Shown here: piece after piece, positions 8,781-20,722 of the stretch | Layout of the letters: each line of letters opens with the position of its first letter | Position numbering within the stretch: the first letter of the stretch is position 1 | Assembly: GCF_013423485.1 (NCBI RefSeq) | Contig: NZ_JABFFR010000010.1 | Coordinates: forward strand, 35,372-99,371 | Direction: 5' to 3' | DNA: 64,000 nucleotides | DNA from: Azospirillum oleiclasticum | GTDB taxonomy: Bacteria > Pseudomonadota > Alphaproteobacteria > Azospirillales > Azospirillaceae | Notes under the pieces: generated by a model | Databases searched by the model: none | Told to the model about the DNA's origin: nothing | What the model saw: only the letters and a program-made list of their open reading frames with translations | Program-made: the position numbers and the translations under genes

Positions 8781-9563
8781 ATGAACCCGCACATCATCAC
8801 AACGATTGATGAAGGCATTCTTACCATCCGGATCACGCGGCCGGAGAAGAAGAACGCGCTCACCCTTGCCATGTACGCAGCACTTGCCGATGCGATCCGT
8901 GGCGCTGGTGACGACGAATCGGTGTGCGCCATCATCCTCACGGGCGCCGACGGTGCCTTCTCGGCGGGAAACGACCTGAATGATTTCCTGTCGGTCGCCG
9001 CCACCGGCCTGTCCGGAGCGACGCCGATCCTCGCCTTCATCGAATCGCTGGCGCGGGCGCGCAAACCGCTGATCGCCGCGGTGGACGGGGTGGCGGTGGG
9101 CATCGGCTCCACCCTGCTGCTGCACTGCGATTTCGTCTACGCCAGCCCGAGCAGCCTGTTCCGCTTCCCATTCGTCGATCTCGGGCTGGTGCCGGAGGCC
9201 GGGTCCTCGCTGCTGCTGCCGGCGCTGGCCGGTCGCGCGCGGGCGGCGGAGCTGCTGATGCTCGGCGACGCGTTCGACTCCGCGACCGCCGAGCGGATCG
9301 GCCTCGTCACCGCGGTGGTGGAGCCGGACGCGCTGCTGCCCAGGGCCATGGAGACCGCGCGCCGGCTGTCGGCGAAGCCGCAGGCGGCGCTTCTGGCCAC
9401 CAAGGCGCTGCTCCGTTCCGACGCCGATGCGGTCATGGAACGGGTCATGACGGAGGCGCGTGCCTTCGACACCTGCCTGCGCACGCCCGAGCTGAGGGAG
9501 GCCGTCACCGCCTTCCGTGAGGGCCGCAAGCCGGACTTCGCCCGCGCCCGGCGTGGGGGGTGA
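8781..9563 (+). CDS. Enoyl-CoA hydratase/isomerase family protein
   Basis: A 260-residue crotonase-fold enzyme acting on acyl-CoA thioesters. The ATG at 8781 has an excellent GGAGGAGG site at 8771-8778, which rules out the longer upstream frame. The oxyanion-hole regions are present: SAGNDLNDFL (about 62-71) and DGVAVGIGSTLLLHCDF (about 102-118), followed by FPFVDLGLVPEAGSSLLLP. The last segment carries one Glu where classical hydratases have two, a pattern common in enoyl-CoA isomerases and broad-specificity family members. The exact substrate cannot be assigned. It is transcribed divergently from bcsA and is not obviously part of a larger pathway operon. Confidence 0.85.
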   Translation: MNPHIITTIDEGILTIRITRPEKKNALTLAMYAALADAIRGAGDDESVCAIILTGADGAFSAGNDLNDFLSVAATGLSGATPILAFIESLARARKPLIAAVDGVAVGIGSTLLLHCDFVYASPSSLFRFPFVDLGLVPEAGSSLLLPALAGRARAAELLMLGDAFDSATAERIGLVTAVVEPDALLPRAMETARRLSAKPQAALLATKALLRSDADAVMERVMTEARAFDTCLRTPELREAVTAFREGRKPDFARARRGG

Positions 9564-9566
9564 CGC

Positions 9567-12185
9567 TCACTCCCCCGGAGCCGGTGGCGGCTCGGCGGAT
9601 GGTGGCGGGGCGGCCGGCGGGCGCAGCAGCACGAAACGCTGGTACACGAAGCCGATGCCGAGCAGCGCCGCCCCCAGCCCGATGAAGGACACCGCCCGCC
9701 ACAGCCCGGTCAGCGCCGCCATGTCGATCAGGAACACCTTCGCGACGCTGACCAGGATGACCAGCAGCGACGCGTAGCGCAGCACCAGGCTGCCGCGCAG
9801 CAGCCCCGCCGCCAGCAGCGCCACCCCGAACAGCAGCCAGGCGACGGAATAGGCGTACAGCTCCGCGTCCGTGTCGGGGCCGACGTCGAGACGGCTGCCG
9901 TGGAAGGCATGGCGTACGCTCAGCGTCAGCCACAGCCACGCCAGCCCCAACGCCGCCGCACCGGCCCAGCGCGGAAGGCGCAGCGAGCCCCGCCGGCGGC
10001 TGGCGACGGCGAATCCCACGGCCAGCACCGCCGGCACGGCGTACGCCAGCGTGACCAGATTGATCAGGAACAGCTCGCCCACCGGATCCCCGGTCAACAG
10101 CGGATTCAGCGCGACCACCGCGCCGAACAGCACCTGCACGGTGGCCATGGTCCCGAGCAAGCGCCAGCCCCAGCGTACGGTCGGCACCGACTGGTCGCCG
10201 CGCACGTACAGGAACAGCGCCATGCCCAGCCACCACGCGCTGTTCAGCCCCGCCTCCAGCAGGTCGTAGCCCGGCCGGTCCAGCGGCCCGTCGTCGGCCA
10301 GCATGCGGATCTGCAGGCTCACCAGTACCACCACGAAGCTGAGCGCGCCCGCCTCCAGCACCGAGCGCAGCCAGGGGCCGGCGTCCGCCCCGAAACCGCG
10401 CCGCGCCGCCAGGAAGGCCAGCGCCGCCAGCCCGTAGCCGGGCCAGATCCAGAAACCGCCGAGCGGCCCGCCGTCGTGATAGGTCAGCACCAGCGGATTC
10501 AGCGACAGCCGCATCACCACCGCCACCGCCAGCCCGAGCGACACCCAGCGCAGGCCGCGCACCGGCACATGCCGGTGCACATAGGACGCGCCGGCCACCG
10601 TCACCGCCAGGGCGGTGCTGAGCCACGCGTCGCGCAGCAGGAAAACGGCGCCAACGGAAACGGCGGCCAGCGCCCCGGTGGCCTGCGCGGCCAGCAGCCC
10701 CGCCCACGGCGCGTGGTCGCGGTGCCGGCCGGCCAGTGCCGCGAGCCCCACATGCAGCGCGGCGGCCCCCAGCGCCAGCGCCGTCCAAACCGGGTCGGTA
10801 TTGCCGTCCGTCTCCAGCCCGTAGTCGATGACCAGCAGGAGCAGCGGCCCCGCCGTGCCCACGAATCCGAACCAGCCCGCACGCTCGCTGCCATGGGCCA
10901 GCACGAAGCCGGCGACGATCAGGGCAAAGGCCGCTCCGGCCGCGTACAGGATAAGGCCCGGATCGCCGTCGAACACCAGCGACGCGACGATGGCCATCAA
11001 CACGGCGGCCACGGCCCCGCCGGTGTGGCGGGCGCTGGCCCGGTCATCGACCAGCAGCGCGACGCCCAGCCCGGCCGCCAGCGCCACCGCCAGCGTCCCC
11101 TCGGTCCGCCCGACTAGGAGTGCCGCCCCGCCCGCCAGGGTCAGCACCGCCAGCCCCAACCCGGTCCCGTCCACCCAACGGCCGGACCAGCGCGAGGCTC
11201 CGGCGTCGTGCCATCGCAGGCCCAGCGCCAGGGCGGTCGATCCCAGCAGCAGGAAGGCCCCGTTCCACGGGGTCGCATCGCCGGACCGGTCGATCAGCCA
11301 GAGCACCAGCCAAGCGACCGCGCCGCCATGCGCCAGCAACAGCGCCCACGACCAGCCGCGCCAGCGCGCCACCAGTCCGGCGACCGCGGTGATCGCGCAC
11401 AGATAGAGGAACAGCCCGGTGACGTTCCCGGAGTCGCCGCCGACGATCGCCGGAACCGCCAGCGCGCCGGCGATGCCCAGGGCGGCCACCGGCGCGCCGT
11501 GCAGAAGACCGAGCCCGACCGCGACCAACGACACCAGCGCCAGCCCGACGAAGGCGGAGAATTGCGCGATCAGGCCATACAGCCCATGCGCGGCGAAGAC
11601 GGCGGCGTAGGCCACGGCGATGCCGGCCCCCGCGGCGCTCGGCGCCAGATGGTCCGCTCCCAGCGGCCCGATCCCCTGCGCCGGCGTCCGCCGCCGCAGC
11701 CGCTCCGCAACGCCGACCAGCCCCACCGCAAGCGCCAATCCCAGAAGAATGCGCAGCGACGGCGACAGCAGCCCCGTTTCGATGGACACCTGGACGAGGA
11801 AGGCGCCGCCCAACGCCAGCGCCACGCCGCCGATCCAGATCAGCCAGCGCCCGGTGAGGCGGGATTCCAGCCCCTGTTGCGGTTCCGGTGTTGCGGATTC
11901 ACGGGCCAGCACTGGGTCGGGCGCGGTCGGTTCCGCCTCCGGAACGGCATCAACCGCCTCGGTAGCCAGCGGTTCGGGCTCTATGCCCGGCTCGGGAATG
12001 GCCTCGGGCGCGGTCCCGGTGCGTGGTCCCGCGGCCAGCGCCGCCTGAAGATCCGCGACGGTGCGCTCCAGCGCCTCGATCCGGTTCCGCTGTCCCCGCA
12101 CCTGGACAAAAGCCGACAAACCCAGGAAGGGAAGCACCGCGTACCCCAGCCCCAGGAGCACGAGCAGAATCTCTTCGTCCATCAT
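9567..12185 (-). CDS. DUF2339 multi-pass membrane protein
   Basis: An 872-residue protein dominated by some 20 or more hydrophobic helices. An N-terminal helix and short coiled segment (RNRIEALERTVADLQAAL) lead to a Pro/Glu-rich linker. The family-defining stretch then follows, LTGRWLIWIGGVALALGGAFLVQ (described here by its edges LTGRW and GGAFLVQ). These match DUF2339 membrane proteins, which have no established function. I chose the tandem ATG codons at 12185/12182; the upstream extension to 12224 lacks family character. It ends three bases from the convergent crotonase gene. Nothing near it indicates a partner. Confidence 0.8.
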   Translation of the reverse strand: MMDEEILLVLLGLGYAVLPFLGLSAFVQVRGQRNRIEALERTVADLQAALAAGPRTGTAPEAIPEPGIEPEPLATEAVDAVPEAEPTAPDPVLARESATPEPQQGLESRLTGRWLIWIGGVALALGGAFLVQVSIETGLLSPSLRILLGLALAVGLVGVAERLRRRTPAQGIGPLGADHLAPSAAGAGIAVAYAAVFAAHGLYGLIAQFSAFVGLALVSLVAVGLGLLHGAPVAALGIAGALAVPAIVGGDSGNVTGLFLYLCAITAVAGLVARWRGWSWALLLAHGGAVAWLVLWLIDRSGDATPWNGAFLLLGSTALALGLRWHDAGASRWSGRWVDGTGLGLAVLTLAGGAALLVGRTEGTLAVALAAGLGVALLVDDRASARHTGGAVAAVLMAIVASLVFDGDPGLILYAAGAAFALIVAGFVLAHGSERAGWFGFVGTAGPLLLLVIDYGLETDGNTDPVWTALALGAAALHVGLAALAGRHRDHAPWAGLLAAQATGALAAVSVGAVFLLRDAWLSTALAVTVAGASYVHRHVPVRGLRWVSLGLAVAVVMRLSLNPLVLTYHDGGPLGGFWIWPGYGLAALAFLAARRGFGADAGPWLRSVLEAGALSFVVVLVSLQIRMLADDGPLDRPGYDLLEAGLNSAWWLGMALFLYVRGDQSVPTVRWGWRLLGTMATVQVLFGAVVALNPLLTGDPVGELFLINLVTLAYAVPAVLAVGFAVASRRRGSLRLPRWAGAAALGLAWLWLTLSVRHAFHGSRLDVGPDTDAELYAYSVAWLLFGVALLAAGLLRGSLVLRYASLLVILVSVAKVFLIDMAALTGLWRAVSFIGLGAALLGIGFVYQRFVLLRPPAAPPPSAEPPPAPGE

Positions 12186-12294
12186 ACAAGCCGCCCCCGA
12201 GACCGGCGGCATCACGCGGCGCACCGGTTCCCCGATGAGGCGGCCACAGGAAACGCGCGACCGTCAAGGCATCCTTGCGGAGGCGCCGGGCGCC

Positions 12295-12314
12295 CGGGCG
12301 GGGCGCCCCGCCCG
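12295..12314. terminator. Perfect 20-bp GC palindrome
   Basis: CGGGCGGGGCGCCCCGCCCG is a perfect palindrome in the gap between the helix-hairpin-helix gene and the DUF2339 gene, both on the minus strand. It has no spacer loop and no T tract, so it is at best a weak or Rho-aided terminator, or a protein site. Confidence 0.3.
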
Positions 12315-12346
12315 CGCTTGGGCCCGCGCGCGTGGGCCGCGCCGCG

Positions 12347-12694
12347 TCAGACGGTCAGGCGGTCACGATGGCGCGCCAGCACCTCCTCCGGCACCAGCCC
12401 ACGGCTCACCAGGTCATCCACCGACCGGAAGGGCCGCGCCGCCAGGATGCGCTTGGCCCGCGCCTTGCCGATGTGCTTCAGCCCCGTCAGCTCATGATGC
12501 GACGCCTTGTTGATGTTGACGGCGTCGGACGAGGGGATGACGGCGGCGCCCAGCCGCTTCGCCTTCGCGGCGAGGGCCTTCGCCGACGCCCTACCACGCC
12601 GGGTCCCCAGCGCTCCATAGGCGACCGCGGCCCCGATGGCACCGACCGCCGCGGCGGCGATGCCGCCCATGACCGACGTCTTGTCCAGATCCAT
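12347..12694 (-). CDS. Membrane-anchored helix-hairpin-helix protein (ComEA-like domain)
   Basis: A 115-residue protein. The ATG at 12694 has a GGAGGG site nine bases upstream, so longer frames are not used. Residues 9-30 form one hydrophobic helix (GGIAAAAVGAIGAAVAYGAL). After a short basic stretch, residues about 58-88 form a helix-hairpin-helix pair: VNINKASHHELTGLKHIGKA then AKRILAARPF. This resembles the DNA-binding domain of ComEA-like proteins. The topology suggests a membrane-tethered DNA-binding domain, though many such small proteins have no known role. Confidence 0.7.
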   Translation of the reverse strand: MDLDKTSVMGGIAAAAVGAIGAAVAYGALGTRRGRASAKALAAKAKRLGAAVIPSSDAVNINKASHHELTGLKHIGKARAKRILAARPFRSVDDLVSRGLVPEEVLARHRDRLTV

Positions 12695-12869
12695 GCAAAT
12701 CCCTCCTCGTTCCAGGCGGCTTTGAAACGCCGTCGAAAGGGGGAGGGTTCCAGGAGGGGGCGGCACCGTTGGCTGGTCGTGGAGGGACGTGGTGGGAATC
12801 GCGGGGGGATCGCGGTGGCATGCCCCGTTCCGGAAACGTGTCGGGCCCGACGTCACCCGCCCCTTATGA

Positions 12870-13229
12870 TCAGTGGGAAAGCGGCGGCTCGGTGTCGCCC
12901 GTCAAAGCGGCCTGCAAGGCACGGTCGAGCTGGTCGAGATCCTCCTCCTCCACCTCCCAAACACGGCGGATGTTGGTCCTGAAGTATTCATGAACGATCC
13001 GGTCGCGCATTCCAGCAACGGCCCGCCAGCGGATGCTCGGATGCGCGGATTTGACGTCCGTTCCAAGAGCCTTCGCGGCTTCACCGATGACGCCAAGCGA
13101 AAAGAGGACCGATCGGATCACCACAGGGCTGCGGCAAAACGCATTGAAATCCATCCCGGCGGTGTCGGCCCGGATGTCGGCGATCGCGGCAAGGATGTCC
13201 CGGACCCGCTCGCGATCGCTGCGCGCCAT
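12870..13229 (-). CDS. HepT-like toxin (DUF86) of a MntA/HepT pair
   Basis: A 119-residue all-helical protein of the HepT/DUF86 family. The Arg-x4-His motif of HepT ribonucleases is visible as MRDRIVHEYF at about residues 74-83. Known HepT toxins cut RNA and are silenced when the partner MntA adds AMP groups to a Tyr near this motif; the Tyr of HEYF is in the right place. The start codon overlaps the end of the nucleotidyltransferase gene, so the two are translationally coupled, antitoxin first. The neighbourhood shows no other mobile genes. Confidence 0.85.
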   Translation of the reverse strand: MARSDRERVRDILAAIADIRADTAGMDFNAFCRSPVVIRSVLFSLGVIGEAAKALGTDVKSAHPSIRWRAVAGMRDRIVHEYFRTNIRRVWEVEEEDLDQLDRALQAALTGDTEPPLSH

Positions 13230-13531
13230 CAGAAAACCACCGCCTTCTGATGCTCAAACGTCGCGCGTACGCTGGGTCGAAACGCATCGATCTCGCCAAG
13301 ATCGACAGGCCGTCCCAACCGGTCCTCCAACAGAAGCCGCGTATCCTCCAGCCGGATCAGCGAAAAGGAGCGGCCCGGTTCGATTTCGACCGCGATGTCC
13401 ACGTCGCTGTCTGCTCTTTCGCTGCCACGCGCCAGAGACCCGAATACAAAGAGATGGCGTATTCCTCTCCGGCGAAGCTCCGGCTCTTCAGCTTTGATCA
13501 GCCGCACGACCTCGTCGAGCGCGCTCGCCAT
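13229..13531 (-). CDS. MntA-like minimal nucleotidyltransferase antitoxin
   Basis: A 100-residue minimal nucleotidyltransferase. The family signature GS-x10-DxD appears as GSLARGSERADSDVDIAVE at about residues 32-50, with a third acidic residue in VDLGEID downstream. Such MntA proteins AMPylate and inactivate HepT. It is the first gene of the pair and shares its last base with the start of the toxin gene. The gap upstream (13532-13640) shows no recognisable operator. Confidence 0.87.
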   Translation of the reverse strand: MASALDEVVRLIKAEEPELRRRGIRHLFVFGSLARGSERADSDVDIAVEIEPGRSFSLIRLEDTRLLLEDRLGRPVDLGEIDAFRPSVRATFEHQKAVVF

Positions 13532-13640
13532 GGAATGTACTCCGGCCTATCGCGGGCCCCGAGTTTATCACAGGCAAGGCTGGAAGCGCACTGCCGACGG
13601 TGTGGATCTCACCCGGTGGCGCTGGGCTCCCGATCAAAAC

Positions 13641-13730
13641 TGGCGGATGGGGGGAGATTCGAACTCCCGGTACCCTTGCGGGTACGCCGCATTTCGAGTG
13701 CGGTGCATTCAACCACTCTGCCACCCATCC
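13641..13730 (-). tRNA. tRNA-Ser (anticodon CGA)
   Basis: The minus strand folds as a class II tRNA: acceptor GGATGGG/CCCATCC, anticodon arm CCGCA-CTCGAAA-TGCGG with anticodon CGA, a long variable arm built on GTACC/GGTACC pairing, T arm GGGAG-TTCGAAT-CTCCC, discriminator G and an encoded CCA at 13641-13643. It reads the Ser codon UCG. It is 90 nt with CCA. Confidence 0.97.
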
Positions 13731-13757
13731 GTGGCCCCGCTGTGCGAAGCGGCGCGC

Positions 13758-13786
13758 ACCCTAACCGAAAGGATCCGGCGGTGCAA
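13758..13786 (-). promoter_or_regulatory. Candidate sigma-70 promoter of tRNA-Ser
   Basis: On the minus strand TTGCAC (13781-13786) and TAGGGT (13758-13763) are 17 bases apart. The -10 box ends 27 bases before the tRNA, which would leave a leader of about 20 nt. Confidence 0.45.
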
Positions 13787-13831
13787 GCCCGCTCTTGGGG
13801 GAAATTCACAGGCAATCCGGCCGCAAGCCTG

Positions 13832-13859
13832 TTGACTCCCGCGGGACCTTGCGTATAAC
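13832..13859 (+). promoter_or_regulatory. Candidate promoter of rplU-rpmA
   Basis: TTGACT (13832-13837) and TATAAC (13854-13859) are separated by 16 bases, about 98 bases before the rplU ATG. This is the best sigma-70 match in the spacer between the tRNA and rplU, and suits a strongly expressed ribosomal protein operon. Confidence 0.55.
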
Positions 13860-13957
13860 TCTCCGCTCTCACGAACGGGCGTGCACCTGGAACGGTGGGC
13901 GGTGGCCCGCGGTTTGTTTTGGCCCAGCGGCTTGGTTTGACATAGGCAGTGACCAAC

Positions 13958-14275
13958 ATGTTTGCAGTGATCCGCACCGGCGGCAAGCAGTACAAGGTCG
14001 CCAACGGCGACGTGATCCGCGTCGAGAAGCTCGAGGGCGACGCCGGCGCCTCGATCACTCTGGACGACGTCCTGATGGTCAGCGATGGCGGCTCCACCAC
14101 CATCGGCAGCCCGACCGTGGCGGGCGCTTCGGTCACGGCCGAGGTCGTGGCCCAGGACCGTGGCCCGAAGATCATCGTCTTCAAGAAGAAGCGGCGCCAG
14201 AACTACCGCCGCAAGAACGGCCACCGTCAGGACCTGACGGTGCTCCGCATCACCGGGATTTCCGGCGCCGCCTGA
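13958..14275 (+). CDS. rplU: 50S ribosomal protein L21
   Basis: A 105-residue large-subunit protein. It begins with the canonical [14 protein letters not shown] and ends in the family's basic region ([16 protein letters not shown]). I used the ATG at 13958, preceded by AGGC ten bases upstream; a GTG at 13949 would add three residues but puts the ribosome-binding site too close. It is followed at 38 bases by rpmA, the usual pairing. Confidence 0.97.
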   Translation: MFAVIRTGGKQYKVANGDVIRVEKLEGDAGASITLDDVLMVSDGGSTTIGSPTVAGASVTAEVVAQDRGPKIIVFKKKRRQNYRRKNGHRQDLTVLRITGISGAA

Positions 14276-14313
14276 CCGGGCCCGCCGCACAGCGTTTCCA
14301 GGAGTAGCGAACC

Positions 14314-17189
<2,876 letters not shown>

Positions 17190-17196
17190 GTCGGCC

Positions 17197-18795
17197 CTAC
17201 CCCGCCGCCACCCGCGGCAGTTCCATAAGCACGCTGGTGCCGACGCCCGGCGTGCTGATGATGGTGACCTGACCGCCCAGCGGGCCGTTCACCAGATTGA
17301 ACACGATGTTGAGGCCGAGCCCCGGGCTGCCGGCGTGGCGGCGGGTGGTGAAGAAGGGTTCGAAGACCTTCGGCAGGTCGTCCATCGCAATGCCGACACC
17401 GTCGTCGGCGAAGCAGATGTGGATCTGGTCGATGTCGCGGGAGACGGTGACGGAGACGCGGCCGCCCTCCGCGCCGAACGCGTGCTGGAACGCGTTGGCG
17501 AGCAGGTTGGACAGCACCTGGGACAGGGCGCCCGGATGGCTGTCCATGCCGAGGCCCGGGGGGCAGTTGATCTCCAGCGTCACCCCGTGCGCGTCGAGAG
17601 CGCTGCGGTTGGCGCTTGTGAACTCTTCGAGCAGCCGGTCGAGCGCGAAGACGCGGCGCCCGCCCTCGGCCTGGACCGTGCCGGTCTGCTTGAACACCTG
17701 GACCAGCCGCCCCGCCCGCTCCATCGCGTCGTGCACGATCCCCGCGGCTTCCTCGACCTCGCCGAGATAGGCGTCGAGTTCGGAGCGGCGGAAGCCGCCG
17801 CCGGGTGCCGCCAGCCGGGCGCGCAGGGCCGCCGTCCGGTCACCCAGGAAGCTGGCCGAGGTCAGCGCGTTGCCGATGGGGGTGTTGACCTCGTGCGCCA
17901 CACCGGCCACGAGTTGGCCCAGCGCCGACAGCTTCTCCGCCTGCACCAGCCGGGCCTGGGTGCGCTCCAACTCGGCCAGGGCGCGCTCGGCGGCGTCCTT
18001 GGCGGCGCGCAGCTCGGCCTCGGCGCGCTTGCGTTCGGTCACGTCGCGAATGATGGCGGTGAACAGCAGGCCTTCCGGCGACGGGGTGCGGGAGATGGTG
18101 ATCTCCACCGGGATCTCCCGCCCGTCGCGGGCGAGGCCGTACAGTTCCCCGCGGCGGGACAGGTTCAGCGAACCTTCCTCCGTGCGGGCGAAGGCGGCGA
18201 CATGGTCCCGGTGGCGCTGCCGGAACCGTTCCGGAACCAGAACGTCGACGGGGCGGCCCAGCAGCAGGGCCGCCGGCCAACCGAACAACCGTTCCGCCGC
18301 CGGATTGACCAGCACGATGCGCTGGTCGGGGGTCAACGCCACGATGGCGTCGTGCGCCAGCTCGATGATGCTCTTCACCCGCGCCCCGGCGAGCCGGGCG
18401 TATTCCTCGAACTGTTTGCGCAGGATGGCGTAGCGCAGCACCCGGTGCAGCACCCGCCCGTCCCCCTGCCCTTTGACCAGATAATCCTGGGCGCCGCATT
18501 CCACCGCCAGCAGCGCGAAGTCCGGATCGTCGAGCCCGGTCAGGACCACGATCGGCAGGTGCGGGGCCGCACGACTCATCCGCTTGATCGTTTCGATCCC
18601 GACGCTGTCCGGCAGCGACAGGTCGAGCAGGATCACGTCGCAGCCGTGCGTGTCCAGCCACGCCACGGCGTCGGCCAGGCAGCCGACATGGTCGATGGGG
18701 CTGGCGTCGTCCGCCATGCGGAAGAATTCGCGCACGATGCGGGCGTCCGCAACGTCGTCCTCCACCATCAGGACACGGATGACGTCGTCGCGCAT
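17197..18795 (-). CDS. Soluble receiver-PAS-histidine kinase hybrid
   Basis: A 532-residue signalling protein with an unusual order. A CheY-like receiver comes first (acidic VEDD at 11-14, phospho-acceptor Asp58 in LLDLSLPDS, Lys in YLVKGQ). A PAS domain follows (about 140-255), with the C-terminal PAC-like segment ending RDVTERKRAEAEL. A short coiled coil leads to the kinase: His in GVAHEVNTPIGNALT (about 301), N box NLLANAFQHAF, G boxes DDGVGIAM and SPGLGLNIV. No membrane helix or signal peptide is present, so it is cytoplasmic. It is convergent with proB and divergent from the HAD gene; no output regulator lies nearby. Confidence 0.9.
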   Translation of the reverse strand: MRDDVIRVLMVEDDVADARIVREFFRMADDASPIDHVGCLADAVAWLDTHGCDVILLDLSLPDSVGIETIKRMSRAAPHLPIVVLTGLDDPDFALLAVECGAQDYLVKGQGDGRVLHRVLRYAILRKQFEEYARLAGARVKSIIELAHDAIVALTPDQRIVLVNPAAERLFGWPAALLLGRPVDVLVPERFRQRHRDHVAAFARTEEGSLNLSRRGELYGLARDGREIPVEITISRTPSPEGLLFTAIIRDVTERKRAEAELRAAKDAAERALAELERTQARLVQAEKLSALGQLVAGVAHEVNTPIGNALTSASFLGDRTAALRARLAAPGGGFRRSELDAYLGEVEEAAGIVHDAMERAGRLVQVFKQTGTVQAEGGRRVFALDRLLEEFTSANRSALDAHGVTLEINCPPGLGMDSHPGALSQVLSNLLANAFQHAFGAEGGRVSVTVSRDIDQIHICFADDGVGIAMDDLPKVFEPFFTTRRHAGSPGLGLNIVFNLVNGPLGGQVTIISTPGVGTSVLMELPRVAAG

Positions 18796-18885
18796 GGTGA
18801 TGATCCGACCGGCCCATGATGAAGGCGCCGCACGGGCGGATGGTTACCCCTGCGTGCATCGATGCGGCGGATACTACCGCAATCG

Positions 18886-18894
18886 TGTTACAAT
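18886..18894 (+). promoter_or_regulatory. Candidate extended -10 promoter for the HAD gene
   Basis: TGTTACAAT reads as an extended -10 (TG-T-TACAAT), about 107 bases upstream of the HAD start, in the spacer shared with the divergent histidine kinase. No clear -35 is seen, as is usual for extended -10 promoters. Confidence 0.3.
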
Positions 18895-19000
18895 GGCGAC
18901 ATGCATCCGCCACGCGCAGGGCCGCCGCCCGCTGGGGCGGGTTGCCGCGGGGGCGGGCAGCGGCTATGTGGAACGCGTTTCCATCATCGAACGACCGGTC

Positions 19001-19657
19001 ATGACCCATCGCCCGCCCATCCGCGCCGTCCTGTGGGACATCGACGGCACGCTGCTGGACAGCGAGCCGCACCACCACCGCGCCACGCTCGCCATCTGCC
19101 GCAGCCACGGCTACGAGCTGTCGGCGGAGGACGGCGCCAGTTTTCTCGGCTGCGGCTTTCCCGAGTTCTACGCCTCGCTCGACGCGCGCAGCCCGATGCC
19201 GGTGCCGTTCCGCGCCTGGGTCGACGCGATCACCGACCGCTATCTGGAGGGGATCGCCGGCGTCACCCCGCGCGAGGGTGCCTATGCCCTGGTCGCCGCC
19301 TTCGCCGGGCTGGGGCTGCGGCAGGCCTGCGTGTCCAACAGCGGACGGCGCGTGGTGGAGGCGAACCTGCGCGCCATCGCCCTGCCGCATCTGGAGTTCG
19401 CCGTCAGCCGCGACGATGTGAGCAACGGCAAGCCCGACCCGGAGGGCTACCGGCTGGCAGCCCATCGGCTGGGCGTGCCACCGGAGGCCTGCGCGGCCAT
19501 CGAGGACAGCCCGACGGGGGCACGGGCGGCCAAGGCCGCCGGCATGCTGACCATTGCCTGGCCACAGCATCCGCATCTGGTCTTCGACACGGTGGACCAC
19601 CGCGTCGACCATCTGCACGAGGTCGACTGGCCCGGGCTGTGCGGCACCCGCGCCTGA
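19001..19657 (+). CDS. HAD-superfamily phosphatase (beta-phosphoglucomutase-like)
   Basis: A 218-residue haloacid-dehalogenase hydrolase. Motif I is WDIDGTLLDS (nucleophile Asp about 14), motif II VSNSG, the conserved Lys lies in GKPDPEGY, and motif III is EDSPTGARAA. The cap inserted after motif I is helical, as in beta-phosphoglucomutases and phosphoglycolate phosphatases. Substrate cannot be predicted. The ATG at 19001 is the first start that gives a family-like N-terminus; a GTG at 18968 would add 11 residues. It lies between proB and proA, with no evident link to proline synthesis. Confidence 0.87.
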   Translation: MTHRPPIRAVLWDIDGTLLDSEPHHHRATLAICRSHGYELSAEDGASFLGCGFPEFYASLDARSPMPVPFRAWVDAITDRYLEGIAGVTPREGAYALVAAFAGLGLRQACVSNSGRRVVEANLRAIALPHLEFAVSRDDVSNGKPDPEGYRLAAHRLGVPPEACAAIEDSPTGARAAKAAGMLTIAWPQHPHLVFDTVDHRVDHLHEVDWPGLCGTRA

Positions 19658-19676
19658 GCGGCCGGCTTCCGAAGGG

Positions 19677-20543
19677 TCAGTTCTGCGCCGGCACGGTGCG
19701 GAGATAGGCGACCAGCGCGTCCTGCTCCTCCCCCGACAGGGTCCGGTAGTAGCCGAAGGCCATCGGCGGCATCAGGTGCGTGCCGTCGGCGCTGACGCCG
19801 GTGGTGATGGCGCGCTTGATCTGGTCGTCGGTCCAGGCGCCGATGCCGTGCTGACGGTCCTGTGTGATGTTGCGGGCCACCGTCACCCCCCACGGCCCGG
19901 TGAAGGACTGCCCGCCGGCGCCGAGCTTGGTCATGTCGCGCCCGCCGCCCGCCTTCATCGGCGTGTGGCACTCCATACAGTGACCGACCGGGCCGGCGAG
20001 ATAGGCGCCATAGGCCACCTTGTCCGCGCGCGACACTTCCGGCACCGAACCGACCGGAGGCCCCCAGGCCGGCGGCAACGGAAACTTGAATTCCGACGGC
20101 GCCACCTTGTTGCGGACCGGCTTCAGCGAGCGCAGATAGGCGACGATGGCGCGGGCGTCCGCGTCGGAGATGCCGCGGTAGAACTCGAACGGCATCGGCG
20201 GGCCGATGATGCTGCCGTCCGGGCGCTTGCCCTCGCGCATCGCGGTGATGATCTGCTCGTCGGTCCAGCGGCCGATGCCGGTCTCCGGATCGGGCGTGAG
20301 GTTGGCGGCGTAGGCGGTGAACATGGTGTCCGCGATCGGCATGCCGCCGGCCATTTCCATGCCCGGAGCCGGGCCGTTCGGCCCCTGCGGCGTGTGGCAG
20401 TTGCCGCAGGCGGCGATCCCGTTGACCAGCGCCCGACCGCGCTCCAGCGGCGTCTCCGCCGCCGCCGTCCCGGCGCCTGGCACACCCATGGCCAGCGACA
20501 CGGCCAAAGCCAGCGCCGACACCCCCATCGACCCGCGCATCAT
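19677..20543 (-). CDS. Periplasmic diheme cytochrome c
   Basis: A 288-residue exported protein with two class I cytochrome domains. After a signal peptide (ending about GTAAA) the first heme site is CGNCH and the second is CMECH. Each domain carries a downstream axial Met candidate in MPPMAF or GPPMPF-type segments. Two-domain proteins of this layout commonly pass electrons from periplasmic dehydrogenases to oxidases; no dehydrogenase gene is adjacent. Tandem ATG codons at 20543/20540 follow GGGAATGGGA; a farther ATG at 20579 would put a charged extension before the signal peptide. Convergent with the HAD gene. Confidence 0.88.
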   Translation of the reverse strand: MMRGSMGVSALALAVSLAMGVPGAGTAAAETPLERGRALVNGIAACGNCHTPQGPNGPAPGMEMAGGMPIADTMFTAYAANLTPDPETGIGRWTDEQIITAMREGKRPDGSIIGPPMPFEFYRGISDADARAIVAYLRSLKPVRNKVAPSEFKFPLPPAWGPPVGSVPEVSRADKVAYGAYLAGPVGHCMECHTPMKAGGGRDMTKLGAGGQSFTGPWGVTVARNITQDRQHGIGAWTDDQIKRAITTGVSADGTHLMPPMAFGYYRTLSGEEQDALVAYLRTVPAQN

Positions 20544-20722
20544 CGTCCCATTCCCCGCATCCGCGACATTTCGGCGCATGCTGGGGCGGCAATGTTACGG
20601 CGCCAAGCGATTTGTGGTTACACATACAAAATCCACACATCAGACCGGCAACCCGCGGCCGGTCTTTCCCGACCCGCGCCGTTTCGCTACAGTCGCCGTC
20701 CTTCGTTTCCGGAGAGACCGCG

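Noticed and set aside
13937..13942. TTGACA as the -35 of the rplU promoter
   Set aside because: Its matching -10 would fall inside the rplU coding region. The pair at 13832-13859 is better placed.
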